From contig NZ_LMEI01000011.1 of the NCBI RefSeq assembly GCF_001426585.1, forward strand, positions 308,240-372,239: a DNA stretch of 64,000 bases. The letters run 5' to 3'. The DNA comes from Streptomyces sp. Root431 (GTDB lineage Bacteria; Actinomycetota; Actinomycetes; Streptomycetales; Streptomycetaceae). The notes below the pieces were generated by a model. That model was not told where the DNA came from. It was given only the letters and a program-made list of their open reading frames with translations, and ran no database searches. This document shows positions 1-8,230 of this stretch, one piece after another. Both the position numbers and the translations under genes were made by a program. The first letter of the stretch is position 1. Each line of letters opens with the position of its first letter.

Positions 1-943
1 TCTGCAACTGGACCGCGGTGAGCGTCCGGCCGCTGCGGAGCGTGACCAGGTACTGGAGGGTCGGGTCGTGCGAGACCTGGTGGAGCGTCCTGACCGGCTG
101 GTCGACGGCGAGGTCCACGGTGATGAACCCGTCCTCGATCATCGACAGGACCAGCGCGGTCGTGCCGAGCTTGAGGTAGGTCGAGATCTCCGAGAGGTTC
201 GCGTCACCGATGATCACGTGCAGGCGGCGGTACCTCTCGGCGTCCGCGTGCGGCTCGTCGCGCGTGTTGATGATGGGCCGCTTGAGGGTGGTCTCCAGAC
301 CCACCTCGACCTCGAAGTAGTCGGCGCGCTGACTGATCTGGAAGCCGTCCTCCCGGCCGTCCTGACCGATGCCGACCCGGCCCGCACCGGTCACGACCTG
401 GCGCGAGACGAAGAACGGCGTCAGGTGGCGCACGATGTCCGAGAAGGGGGTCTCCCGCTTCATCAGGTAGTTCTCGTGCGTGCCGTACGAGGCGCCCTTG
501 TTGTCGGTGTTGTTCTTGTAGAGGTGGATCGGCTGGGCCCCGGGGAGCTGGGCGGCACGGACGGCCGCCTCCGCCATGATCCGCTCGCCGGCCTTGTCCC
601 AGAGGACGGCGTCGCGCGGATTGGTGACCTCGGGCGAGCTGTACTCGGGGTGGGCGTGGTCCACGTAGAGCCGCGCCCCGTTGGTGAGGATCACATTGGC
701 GAGGCCGATGTCCTCGTCGGTGAGCTGGCTGGAGTCCGCGACCTCGCGGGCGAGGTCGAAGCCGCGGGCGTCCCGCAGCGGATTCTCCTCCTCGAAATCC
801 CAGCGGGCGCGGCGCGCCCGGTGCATCGCCGCCGCGTAGGCGTTGACGATCTGGGACGAGGTGAGCATGGCATTGGCGTTCGGGTGTCCCGGGACGGAGA
901 TCCCGTACTCCGTCTCGATGCCCATTACTCGCCGTACGGTCAT
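1..943 (-). CDS. dop: Pup deamidase/depupylase Dop, C-terminus cut by window edge
   Basis: Dop deamidates the C-terminal Gln of the small modifier Pup and removes Pup from proteins before proteasomal degradation. The 314 visible residues begin MTVRRVMGIETEYGISV, the glutamine-synthetase-like signature of the Dop/PafA carboxylate-amine ligase fold, in which the Glu residues of GIETEYG bind Mg-ATP. The ATG at 943 has a strong AAGGAGG site upstream; an in-frame ATG at 925 has none. It lies downstream of arc on the same strand but is separated from it by a strong terminator, so it probably has its own promoter between 944 and 1093. pup, prcB and prcA would be expected just outside the left edge. 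PafA is the paralogue, but arc followed by this start is the usual dop position. Confidence 0.93.
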   Translation of the reverse strand, partial: MTVRRVMGIETEYGISVPGHPNANAMLTSSQIVNAYAAAMHRARRARWDFEEENPLRDARGFDLAREVADSSQLTDEDIGLANVILTNGARLYVDHAHPEYSSPEVTNPRDAVLWDKAGERIMAEAAVRAAQLPGAQPIHLYKNNTDNKGASYGTHENYLMKRETPFSDIVRHLTPFFVSRQVVTGAGRVGIGQDGREDGFQISQRADYFEVEVGLETTLKRPIINTRDEPHADAERYRRLHVIIGDANLSEISTYLKLGTTALVLSMIEDGFITVDLAVDQPVRTLHQVSHDPTLQYLVTLRSGRTLTAVQLQ

Positions 944-1093
944 GCGGCCCTCCTTGCCCGGCGTCGCTCACAGTGCGCGACTCGGCGTTACCGAAGAGCC
1001 TAGAGCGGCTCAGCGCTGGTGGGGAGATCACTTGCGGTATTTCCCGTGACGCCGGGAGAAACCCGTGCTGCCGGGATAAACCCTGGAAGGAAT

Positions 1094-1138
1094 ACACCGG
1101 CTGCGGATGCCCGGTTTCCGGACATCCGCAGCCGGTGT
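1094..1138 (-). terminator. Terminator after arc
   Basis: Sixteen-base-pair inverted repeat with arms ACACCGGCTGCGGATG and its exact complement, plus an inner CCGG stem around TTT. It starts six bases after the arc stop. No U-tract follows, as is common in Streptomyces. Confidence 0.85.
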
Positions 1139-1143
1139 GCGTA

Positions 1144-2910
1144 TTACAGGTACTGACCGGTGTTGGCCACCGTGTCGATGGAGCGTCCCGTGTCCGCGCC
1201 CTGCTTTCCGGTGACGAGCGTACGGATGAAGACGATCCGCTCGCCCTTCTTTCCGGAGATCCTGGCCCAGTCGTCGGGGTTGGTGGTGTTGGGCAGGTCC
1301 TCGTTCTCCTTGAACTCGTCCACGCAGGCCTGGAGGAGGTGGGAGACGCGGATGCCCTTCTGGTTGTGGTCGAGGAAGGCCTTGATGGCCATCTTCTTGG
1401 CCCGGTCGACGATGTTCTGGATCATCGCGCCGGAGTTGAAGTCCTTGAAGTAGAGGACTTCCTTGTCGCCGTTGGCGTACGTGACTTCGAGGAAGCGGTT
1501 CTCCTCGGATTCCGCGTACATCTGCTCGACGACCGACTGGATCATTCCGTGGGCGGCGGCCGCCTTGGAGCCGCTGTGCTCGGAGATGTCGTCCGTGTGG
1601 AGCGGCAGGGTGGCCGTGAGGTACTTCGCGAAGATGTCCTTCGCGGCCTCCGCGTCCGGACGCTCGATCTTGATCTTGACGTCGAGCCGGCCGGGCCGCA
1701 GGATCGCGGGGTCGATCATGTCCTCGCGGTTGGAGGCGCCGATGACGATGACGTTCTCCAGGCCCTCCACACCGTCGATCTCGGCGAGCAGCTGGGGGAC
1801 GATGGTGTTCTCCACGTCCGAGCTGACACCGGATCCGCGGGTGCGGAAGAGGGATTCCATCTCGTCGAAGAAGACGATGACGGGGGTGCCCTCGCTCGCC
1901 TTCTCCCTCGCACGCTGGAAGACGAGGCGGATGTGCCGCTCGGTCTCGCCGACGTACTTGTTGAGGAGCTCGGGCCCCTTGATGTTGAGGAAGTAGGACT
2001 TCCCCGCGGGCTGACCGGTCACCTCGGCGACCTTCTTGGCCAGGGAGTTGGCCACGGCCTTCGCGATCAGCGTCTTGCCGCAGCCCGGCGGCCCGTAGAG
2101 CAGGATGCCCTTGGGCGGTCGGAGTTCGTGCTCCTTGAAGAGGTCGGGGTAGAGGTACGGGAGCTCGACCGCGTCGCGGATCAGCTCGATCTGGTTGCCC
2201 AGACCGCCGATCTTGTCGTAGTCGACGTCCGGGACCTCTTCGAGGACGAGCTCTTCGACCTCGCTCTTGGGGATGACCTCGTAGACGTAGCCCGACCTGG
2301 AGTCGAGCAGCAGGGCGTCGCCGGGGCGGATGGTGACGTCCAGCAGAGGCTCGGCGAGCCTCACCACCCGCTCCTCGTCGGTGTGCCCGACCACCAGGGC
2401 GCGCTCGCCGTCCTCAAGGATCTCCTTGAGGGTGACGATGTCCCCGGCGCGCTCGAACTCCATGGCCTCGACCACGTTGAGCGCTTCGTTGAGCATGACT
2501 TCCTGGCCTCGCCTGAGCTCTTCGAGCTCGACGCCGGGGCTCACGTTCACCCGGAGCTTGCGGCCCCCGGTGAAGATGTCGCACGTGCCGTCCTCATTGG
2601 CCTGCAGGAAGACACCGAAGCCGGCCGGCGGCTGTGCGAGCCGGTCGACCTCCTCCTTGAGGGCCACGATCTGGTCGCGGGCCTCACGGAGCGTATTGGC
2701 GAGCCGCTCGTTCTGCGCGGACACGCCGGCCAGGTTCGTCTGCAGCTCGACGATCCGCTCTTCGAGAATCCTCGTGTGTCGCGGAGAGTCGGCGAGCTTG
2801 CGGCGCAGGACGGCGATTTCCTGCTCGAGATAGGCAACCTGTCCGGCGGGGTCTTCAGACCCCCGTCCGGGCCGGATGCCGCGGTTGATGTCGTCGTCGT
2901 GGGCTGCCAC
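1144..2910 (-). CDS. arc: Proteasome-associated AAA ATPase ARC (Mpa)
   Basis: Hexameric unfoldase that recognises pupylated proteins and feeds them to the 20S proteasome in the cytoplasm. The N-terminal 20-75 residues form a leucine-rich coiled coil (the Pup-binding part), followed by OB folds. The AAA module has Walker A GPPGCGKT near residue 273, Walker B VIVFFDE near 343 and the arginine-rich SRH. The protein ends GQYL, the C-terminal motif that docks into the proteasome core. I chose the GTG at 2910 (VAAHDDD) because GGAGG sits eight bases upstream; it gives 588 residues, the length I recall for S. coelicolor ARC. A TTG at 2928 is in frame but lacks a ribosome site. It is divergent from the ferredoxin gene. 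Confidence 0.97.
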   Translation of the reverse strand: MAAHDDDINRGIRPGRGSEDPAGQVAYLEQEIAVLRRKLADSPRHTRILEERIVELQTNLAGVSAQNERLANTLREARDQIVALKEEVDRLAQPPAGFGVFLQANEDGTCDIFTGGRKLRVNVSPGVELEELRRGQEVMLNEALNVVEAMEFERAGDIVTLKEILEDGERALVVGHTDEERVVRLAEPLLDVTIRPGDALLLDSRSGYVYEVIPKSEVEELVLEEVPDVDYDKIGGLGNQIELIRDAVELPYLYPDLFKEHELRPPKGILLYGPPGCGKTLIAKAVANSLAKKVAEVTGQPAGKSYFLNIKGPELLNKYVGETERHIRLVFQRAREKASEGTPVIVFFDEMESLFRTRGSGVSSDVENTIVPQLLAEIDGVEGLENVIVIGASNREDMIDPAILRPGRLDVKIKIERPDAEAAKDIFAKYLTATLPLHTDDISEHSGSKAAAAHGMIQSVVEQMYAESEENRFLEVTYANGDKEVLYFKDFNSGAMIQNIVDRAKKMAIKAFLDHNQKGIRVSHLLQACVDEFKENEDLPNTTNPDDWARISGKKGERIVFIRTLVTGKQGADTGRSIDTVANTGQYL

Positions 2911-3090
2911 GGTCCTCACCTCCTCCAAGGGGAGCTGGACGCTTCCTGACCCTACCTGCGTGGGTGGTGATTGAAACCCCTAGATCAAAAAGACTCCGGG
3001 CCGTGTCCGATCTTCACCCTTGCGGTTCCCCTCTCGCCAGGGGAATACCCACCCTTTCGCCGTCTGAAAGCGGGCGGTTGTATCGTCGTC

Positions 3091-3156
3091 ATGGGCCAAC
3101 ACCCTTCAGAGGTGGCCCGACTTACCCGCGCGAAGCAGAAACGGCAGGAGAAATGA
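3091..3156 (+). CDS. Possible 21-codon leaderless peptide before the ferredoxin
   Basis: A short frame MGQHPSEVARLTRAKQKRQEK ends in TGA that overlaps the ferredoxin ATG (ATGA, 3153-3156). A -10-like TATCGT lies at 3081-3086, placing a likely transcription start at or beside the ATG at 3091, so the peptide could be translated from a leaderless message. It is very basic at its C-terminus. It could be a translational coupling leader or simply 5' untranslated sequence containing a chance frame. Not recognised. Confidence 0.25.
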   Translation: MGQHPSEVARLTRAKQKRQEK

Positions 3157-3464
3157 CCGTGCAGAACGAGGCCCCGGCCACGGGCGTCGAAGAGGCGCTG
3201 GAGGTCTGGATCGACCAGGACCTGTGCACCGGGGACGGGATCTGCGCGCAGTACGCTCCCGAGGTCTTCGAGCTGGACATCGACGGGCTCGCGTATGTGA
3301 AGAGCGCGGACGACGAGCTGCTCCAGGACAGCGGGGCGACGACGCCGGTACCGCTGCCCCTGCTCCAGGACGTCGTGGACTCGGCGAAGGAGTGCCCGGG
3401 CGACTGCATCCACGTCCGCCGGGTCGCCGACAAGGTCGAGGTGTACGGCCCCGACGCGGAGTGA
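3153..3464 (+). CDS. Small [3Fe-4S]-type ferredoxin
   Basis: Cytoplasmic one-cluster electron carrier of 103 residues. The cluster ligands are visible as C25-x5-C31 and C81-P, with Asp at position 28 where a [4Fe-4S] ferredoxin would have a second-half Cys; this is the pattern of P450-type [3Fe-4S] ferredoxins. An extra C85 follows in CPGDC. The stretch between the ligands is longer than usual, with an acidic insertion around residues 52-72. ATG at 3153 has GGAG six bases upstream. It lies back to back with arc, a neighbourhood I recall as conserved in actinobacteria, but its redox partner cannot be told from this window. It ends four bases from the convergent gene at 3469. Confidence 0.88.
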   Translation: MTVQNEAPATGVEEALEVWIDQDLCTGDGICAQYAPEVFELDIDGLAYVKSADDELLQDSGATTPVPLPLLQDVVDSAKECPGDCIHVRRVADKVEVYGPDAE

Positions 3465-3468
3465 CGGG

Positions 3469-4095
3469 TCAGGCGCTCCGCGCCTCGGCACGGGTGGCGC
3501 GGACGAAGGCGCCGCCCTGCCAGGCCCAGCTGACCTGCTCCTTCTCGTCGGGGCAGCAGCTGGGCACGTCGAGGGACGAATAGCCGAGGAGCGTGGCGTG
3601 TACCGCTCCGCCGCGCACGGCGAGCTCGGTGACGCTCTTGTGCTCGTCCGGTGCGACGAGCGTGGCCACCACGCGCGCGGGGGCGCCCGCGCCCTTGCCG
3701 CGGGTGAGGACGTAGATCCCGCTCGGCGGCGTGCCGGAGCCGGCTTCGCAGTGCACGACCGCAACGGTCTCCGGGTTCCCGTCGCCGTCGAGGTCTCCCG
3801 AGACGCGCTTCGCGACCTTGTGGGGGCCTCCCCCGCACTCCAGCGGGTAGTCGGCCGTGGCGGCCTCCGGAGCGGGCGCGGGGCGCGGGGCGGCGGGGGC
3901 CGCGGTGGCTCCCGCGGGGCCGGGCTGGAGGAGCCCGGCGAGGGCGACGACCGCGGCGGTCGCGGTGGCGGTCGCCAGCCAGTGCGCCGGCCTGGCGTGG
4001 GTGTGCGCGAGGTCGGGCAGATCCGCGGGGTCCTGGACGGCGGAGGGCTGCACGCGAGACGTCTCCTGTAGGGCTGTGCGGAGGGTTTCGGGCAT
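3469..4095 (-). CDS. Hypothetical membrane-anchored or secreted protein
   Basis: Product of 208 residues from the ATG at 4095 (an upstream in-frame start at 4140 is possible). Residues about 37-55 form one hydrophobic segment (WLATATATAAVVALAGLL), followed by a Pro/Ala linker and an extracellular-looking domain with the acidic loop GDLDGDGNPETV, as in FG-GAP or dockerin-like calcium loops. A pair of adjacent Cys (SCCPDE) near the C-terminus could form a disulfide with the earlier CGGG Cys. I do not recognise the family. It is convergent with the ferredoxin gene and upstream of no obvious partner. Confidence 0.72.
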   Translation of the reverse strand: MPETLRTALQETSRVQPSAVQDPADLPDLAHTHARPAHWLATATATAAVVALAGLLQPGPAGATAAPAAPRPAPAPEAATADYPLECGGGPHKVAKRVSGDLDGDGNPETVAVVHCEAGSGTPPSGIYVLTRGKGAGAPARVVATLVAPDEHKSVTELAVRGGAVHATLLGYSSLDVPSCCPDEKEQVSWAWQGGAFVRATRAEARSA

Positions 4096-4187
4096 CGTGC
4101 CATACGTCACAGGGGGACGGAACAGGCGGGGTCTCGCCACGCTCCACCCGGACTCGCCGAGCCTCGCCGCGCCCCGAACATGAGGAC

Positions 4188-4231
4188 GCCGCCGTCGAGT
4201 TCCGGCCCGTGGGCGGGAACTCGACGGCGGC
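4188..4231 (-). terminator. Terminator after trmI
   Basis: Perfect 16-bp stem (GCCGCCGTCGAGTTCC and its complement) with a 12-base loop, 20 bases beyond the stop of the methyltransferase gene. Confidence 0.85.
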
Positions 4232-4251
4232 GCCGTGTGAGTGTCGGTACG

Positions 4252-5139
4252 TCAGCCCTTGTTGGGGCCTTCGTAGTCCTCGCCGTACGCGCCCTTCGCG
4301 GGACGGCGGCGGCGCATCGGGGGCTCGACGCCGTCCGCGAGGCGGCGGGCGGTGACGAGGAAGCCGGTGTGGCCGATCATGCGGTGATCGGGCCGGACGG
4401 CGAGGCCCTCGACGTGCCAGTTGCGGATCATGGACTCCCACGGCTGCGGCTCGGCGTAGCAGCCGAACTCGCGGATGGACTCCACGGTGCGCGCGAGCTG
4501 GGTGGTGGTCGCCACGTAGCAGCAGAGGATGCCGCCGGGGACGAGGGCCTTGGAGACGGCCTCCAGGCACTCCCAGGGAGCGAGCATGTCCAGGATGACG
4601 CGGTCGACGTCCGTGTCGGACAGGTTGTCCTGGAGGTCGCCGACGGTCAGCTGCCAGGCCGGGTGGGGGCCGCCGAAGTAGCGCTCGACGTTGCCCTTCG
4701 CGATCTCGGCGAAGTCCTCGCGGCGCTCGTAGGAGTGCAGCATGCCGCTGTCGCCGATGGCGCGGAGCAGGAAGCTGCTGAGCGAGCCGGAGCCCACACC
4801 CGCCTCGACGACGCGTGCGCCGGGGAAGATGTCGGCGAAGGCGAGGATCTGTCCCGCGTCCTTCGGGTAGACCACGGCGGCGCCGCGGGGCATGGACAGG
4901 ACGTAGTCGGGGAGCAGGGGGCGCAGCGCGAGGTAGGCGACGTTTCCGGTGGTGCGGACAACGCTGCCCTCGGGGGCGCCGATCAGTTCGTCGTGCGGGA
5001 AAGAACCCTTGTGGGTGTGGAAGTTCTTTCCCTCTTCGAGCGTGAACGTGTAGTGACGGCCCTTGGGGTCGGTCAGCTGAACCTGGTCCCCGACCTTGAA
5101 GGGCCCGCGTCGGCGGGCGGCACCGGTCGGTTCGGACAT
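4252..5139 (-). CDS. trmI: tRNA (adenine-58-N1)-methyltransferase TrmI
   Basis: Methylates A58 (and A57 in some species) in the T-loop of tRNA using S-adenosylmethionine; acts as a tetramer. The 295 residues show an N-terminal beta domain and a Rossmann methyltransferase domain with SAM motif VVEAGVGSGSLS near residue 112, and the downstream DRVILDMLAPWE motif typical of TrmI/Gcd14 proteins. ATG at 5139 follows AAGGTGC. A basic C-terminal tail (PPMRRRRPAKG) is as in mycobacterial Rv2118c. In mycobacteria trmI also lies beside mpa and a RecB-like gene, so the neighbourhood is conserved. Confidence 0.95.
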   Translation of the reverse strand: MSEPTGAARRRGPFKVGDQVQLTDPKGRHYTFTLEEGKNFHTHKGSFPHDELIGAPEGSVVRTTGNVAYLALRPLLPDYVLSMPRGAAVVYPKDAGQILAFADIFPGARVVEAGVGSGSLSSFLLRAIGDSGMLHSYERREDFAEIAKGNVERYFGGPHPAWQLTVGDLQDNLSDTDVDRVILDMLAPWECLEAVSKALVPGGILCCYVATTTQLARTVESIREFGCYAEPQPWESMIRNWHVEGLAVRPDHRMIGHTGFLVTARRLADGVEPPMRRRRPAKGAYGEDYEGPNKG

Positions 5140-5208
5140 GTGAGCACCTTATCAAGGGCTTCCTCACCTCCGGTCCGCCCGCGTCGGCTCGGAAGCCGTG
5201 TACAAGGC

Positions 5209-6399
5209 CTACGAAGACGGTCGTGCCATGGCCTTCACGAAGGCGCGCTCCACGTCGGTGGTGGCGAGGACGCCGTAGATCTCCCCGGTCTCCTCCACGA
5301 CGAGGTACTCGGTGGCGGGGCTGGCGCGGAGGTGGTCGAGGAGGGGCTGGCCGGTGAGCTCGGCGGGGACGCGCATGCCGTCGGCGAGGTCCTGGGTGAG
5401 GGCGCTGACGGCGACCCAGGGGCGGCGGTGCTGGGGGACGGCGGCGATGGCGGCCTCGCGGACGATGCCGGTGGGGTCGCCGCCGCCGTCGACGACGACG
5501 AGGGCGCGGGCGCCGGCCTCGTTGGCGCGGCGGAGGGCCTCGGAGAGGGGCGTGGCCGGCTCGACGGGGATGGCGCGCCGGGTGAGGGTGCGGGCGCGGA
5601 GCTCGGGGAGGTGCTCGCGGAGCCGGGCCATGCGGAGGCTGTTGCCGGCGCCGGTCCAGATGATCGCGGCCAGGATGGCGGCGAGGAGGGCGTCGGTGAC
5701 GGTGTTGAGGCCGCTGATGTCGTCGGTGGCGTTGCCGAGGAGGCCCGTGCGGGTGAGCAGGGGCAGGCCGACGAGGACCAGGACGGCGAGGGCGCGGCCG
5801 ACCCAGGCGGCGGCGACGGTGCCGCTCATGGGCTTGCCGGTGATCTTCCAGACGACGGCGCGCAGCATGCGGCCGCCGTCGAGGGGAAGGCCCGGGAGCA
5901 GGTTGAAGAGGGCGACGATCAGGTTGGAGATCATCAGGCCGGCGAGGAGGACGCCGGGGACGGTGCCGGGCTCGACGGCGTACATCGAGAGATAGAACAC
6001 GCCGGCGAGCACGAGGGAGAAGAGCGGGCCGACGAAGGCGAGGACGAACTCGCGGCCGGGGGTCTCGGTCTCCTTCTCGATCTCGGAGACGCCGCCGAAG
6101 AACTGGAGCTGGATGCGGCGCACGGGCAGCTTGAACCGGAGCGCGGCGATCGTGTGGGCCAGTTCGTGGACGAGTACGGAGGCGTAGAAGGCGACCGCGA
6201 AGAAGAGGGAGACCAGGTAGCGGGCGGCGCCGAGTTCGGGCAGGACCCGCTCGATCTGGTCGCCGAAGACCCAGGTGATGAGGGCGGCGACCAGGAACCA
6301 GCTGGGCGCGACGTAGACGGGCACGCCGAAGGGGCGGCCCATGAGGATCCCGCCGCCGGGCTCCTCGGTCCGCTGCGGCTTGGGCTCGTCCTGGTTCAC
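5209..6399 (-). CDS. M50 site-2-type intramembrane protease with CBS pair
   Basis: Integral membrane zinc metalloprotease, probably cleaving membrane-embedded substrates. From the GTG at 6399 (AAAGGAA upstream) the protein has 396 residues. Residues about 33-45 and 63-85 are membrane segments; the zinc motif HELAH is at 78-82 and the third ligand region is NLLPGLPLDGGRML. More membrane segments follow to about 245. The C-terminal 140 residues form two CBS motifs (ALVVVDGGGDPTGIV and EYLVVEETGEIYGVL), which usually bind adenine nucleotides and may gate activity. An ATG at 6429 would add ten residues. Its substrate is unknown; it is divergent from the nuclease gene. Confidence 0.9.
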   Translation of the reverse strand: MNQDEPKPQRTEEPGGGILMGRPFGVPVYVAPSWFLVAALITWVFGDQIERVLPELGAARYLVSLFFAVAFYASVLVHELAHTIAALRFKLPVRRIQLQFFGGVSEIEKETETPGREFVLAFVGPLFSLVLAGVFYLSMYAVEPGTVPGVLLAGLMISNLIVALFNLLPGLPLDGGRMLRAVVWKITGKPMSGTVAAAWVGRALAVLVLVGLPLLTRTGLLGNATDDISGLNTVTDALLAAILAAIIWTGAGNSLRMARLREHLPELRARTLTRRAIPVEPATPLSEALRRANEAGARALVVVDGGGDPTGIVREAAIAAVPQHRRPWVAVSALTQDLADGMRVPAELTGQPLLDHLRASPATEYLVVEETGEIYGVLATTDVERAFVKAMARPSS

Positions 6400-6522
6400 G
6401 GGTTCCTTTCGTCGCGACGTGTGACCCACGTCGGTGCGTCACGGTTCGATCATGCAGTGCGACGGGGTCCCAGGTCGATGGTATTCCGCTCGCTGTCGGT
6501 GGCGGGTCGTAGGGTCTGAGTC

Positions 6523-7425
6523 ATGAGTACGAGCGAGCAGGTGCCGGCGGAGCCCCGGGCGCCCATGTCGTTGTCGCCGTCGCGGGCGAGCGATTTCATG
6601 CAGTGTCCGCTGCTGTACCGGTTCCGGGTGATCGACCGGCTGCCGGAGAAGCCCAGTCCGGCGGCGACGCGGGGCACGCTGGTGCACGCGGTGCTCGAGC
6701 GGCTCTTCGACGACGAGGCGGCGGAGCGGACGGCGCCGCGGGCGAAGGCGATGGTTCCGGGGCAGTGGGCGCGGCTCCTGGAGTCGAAGCCGGAGCTGGG
6801 CGAGCTGTTCGCGGAGGATCCGGACGGGGAGCGTCTCGCGAGCTGGCTCGGGGAGGCGGAGCGGCTGGTCGAGCGGTGGTTCACGCTGGAGGACCCGACG
6901 CGCCTCGAACCGGCCGAGCGCGAGCTGTTCGTGGAGACGGAGCTGGATTCGGGGCTGCGGCTGCGCGGGGTGATCGACCGGGTCGACGTGGCGCCGTCGG
7001 GTGACGTGCGGATCGTCGACTACAAGACGGGCAAGGCGCCCCGGCCCGAGTACCGCGACGGCGCGCTGTTCCAGATGACGTTCTACGCGCTGGTGGTCTG
7101 GCGGCTGCGGCGGGTGCTGCCGCGGCGCTTGCAGCTGGTCTACCTGGGCAGCGGGGAGGTGCTGACGTACGACCCGGTGGAGGCGGACCTGCTGCGGGTG
7201 GAGCGGAAGCTCCTGGCGCTGTGGGACGCGATCCGGCTGGCGACGGAGACGGGCGACTGGCGTCCGCGGCCGACGAAGCTGTGCGGCTGGTGCGACCATC
7301 AGGAGGTCTGTCCGGAGTTCGGCGGGACTCCCCCGGTGTATCCCCTGAAGATCGTTTCCGCGCGCCCGCCGGAGTCGGGTGAATCGGGGCAGGGCAGAAT
7401 GGACCCGGCGCCGCCGGCGCCGTGA
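6523..7425 (+). CDS. RecB/Cas4-like PD-(D/E)XK nuclease with Fe-S cysteines
   Basis: Probable DNA exonuclease of 300 residues. The nuclease core is seen in GVIDRVDV and VRIVDYKTGK (the D and D-x-K of the PD-(D/E)XK fold), followed by the QMTFYALVVWRL helix of the RecB C-terminal family. One Cys lies near the N-terminus (FMQCPLLYRF, C28) and three near the end (LCGWCDHQEVCPEF, C-x2-C-x5-C), the spacing that holds a [4Fe-4S] cluster in AddB and Cas4. The conserved place beside trmI matches mycobacterial Rv2119. The final 20 residues are disordered. No helicase gene is adjacent, so it may act alone. Confidence 0.9.
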   Translation: MSTSEQVPAEPRAPMSLSPSRASDFMQCPLLYRFRVIDRLPEKPSPAATRGTLVHAVLERLFDDEAAERTAPRAKAMVPGQWARLLESKPELGELFAEDPDGERLASWLGEAERLVERWFTLEDPTRLEPAERELFVETELDSGLRLRGVIDRVDVAPSGDVRIVDYKTGKAPRPEYRDGALFQMTFYALVVWRLRRVLPRRLQLVYLGSGEVLTYDPVEADLLRVERKLLALWDAIRLATETGDWRPRPTKLCGWCDHQEVCPEFGGTPPVYPLKIVSARPPESGESGQGRMDPAPPAP

Positions 7426-7471
7426 CAGCGGCCCAGCCCGTGAGGTCAGCCCGCCCCGTGAAGGAGCCCTT

Positions 7472-8146
7472 GTGACGATCCGCGTCCTCCTGGTCGACGA
7501 TCAGCCGCTGCTGCGCACCGGCTTCCGGATGATTCTGGAGGCGGAGCAGGACATCGCGGTGGTGGGCGAGGCCGGTGACGGTCTCCAGGCGCAGGAACAG
7601 GTGCGCGCGCTCCAGCCGGACGTGGTGCTGATGGACATCCGCATGCCGCGGATGGACGGCGTGGAGGCGACCCGGCAGATCACCGGTCCTGGTCGGGACG
7701 GCCCGGCGAAGGTGCTGGTGCTGACCACGTTCGATCTGGACGAGTACGTGGTCGAGGCGCTGCGGGCGGGGGCGAGCGGCTTCCTGCTGAAGGACGCCCC
7801 GGCGATCGAGCTGGTGCAGGCGATCCGGGTGGTGGCGGCGGGTGAGGCGATGCTGGCGCCGTCGATCACGCGCCGGCTGCTCGACAAGTACTCGGCGCAC
7901 CTGCCGACGGGTGAGGAGCAGATGCCGGACACGCTGGGCACCCTGACCGATCGTGAGGTCGAGGTGCTGAAGCTGGTGGCGCGGGGCTTGTCGAACGCGG
8001 AGATCGCGGCGGATCTGTTCGTCAGCGAGACGACGGTGAAGACGCACGTGGGCCATGTGCTGACGAAGCTGGGGCTGCGGGACCGGGTGCAGGCCGCGGT
8101 GTACGCGTACGAGAGCGGTCTGGTGCGGCCCGGCGGCAATCAGTAG
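7472..8146 (+). CDS. NarL/FixJ-family response regulator without adjacent kinase
   Basis: Transcription factor of 224 residues. The receiver domain has the acidic pocket DD (9-10), phospho-acceptor D55 in VLMDIRMPRMDG, the conserved Thr (VLTTF) and Lys (LLKDAP). The C-terminal LuxR helix-turn-helix is LTDREVEVLKLVARGLSNAEIAADLFVSETTVKTHV (split here for reading: recognition helix SETTVKTHV). GTG at 7472 follows GAAGGAG. No histidine kinase lies in the neighbourhood, so the signal is unknown. Confidence 0.92.
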   Translation: MTIRVLLVDDQPLLRTGFRMILEAEQDIAVVGEAGDGLQAQEQVRALQPDVVLMDIRMPRMDGVEATRQITGPGRDGPAKVLVLTTFDLDEYVVEALRAGASGFLLKDAPAIELVQAIRVVAAGEAMLAPSITRRLLDKYSAHLPTGEEQMPDTLGTLTDREVEVLKLVARGLSNAEIAADLFVSETTVKTHVGHVLTKLGLRDRVQAAVYAYESGLVRPGGNQ

Positions 8147-8167
8147 CCGGCGACGGACGGTACGGCG

Positions 8168-8204
8168 GAGGGGCCCGGTGCGCGTGTCGCGCGCCGGGCC
8201 CCTC
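8168..8204. terminator. Terminator between convergent genes
   Basis: Arms GAGGGGCCCGG and CCGGGCCCCTC with an inner GCGCG stem; serves the response regulator and possibly the opposite strand too. Confidence 0.8.
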
Positions 8205-8230
8205 GTCGTTCACCTACTCCGGGGGCCGTC

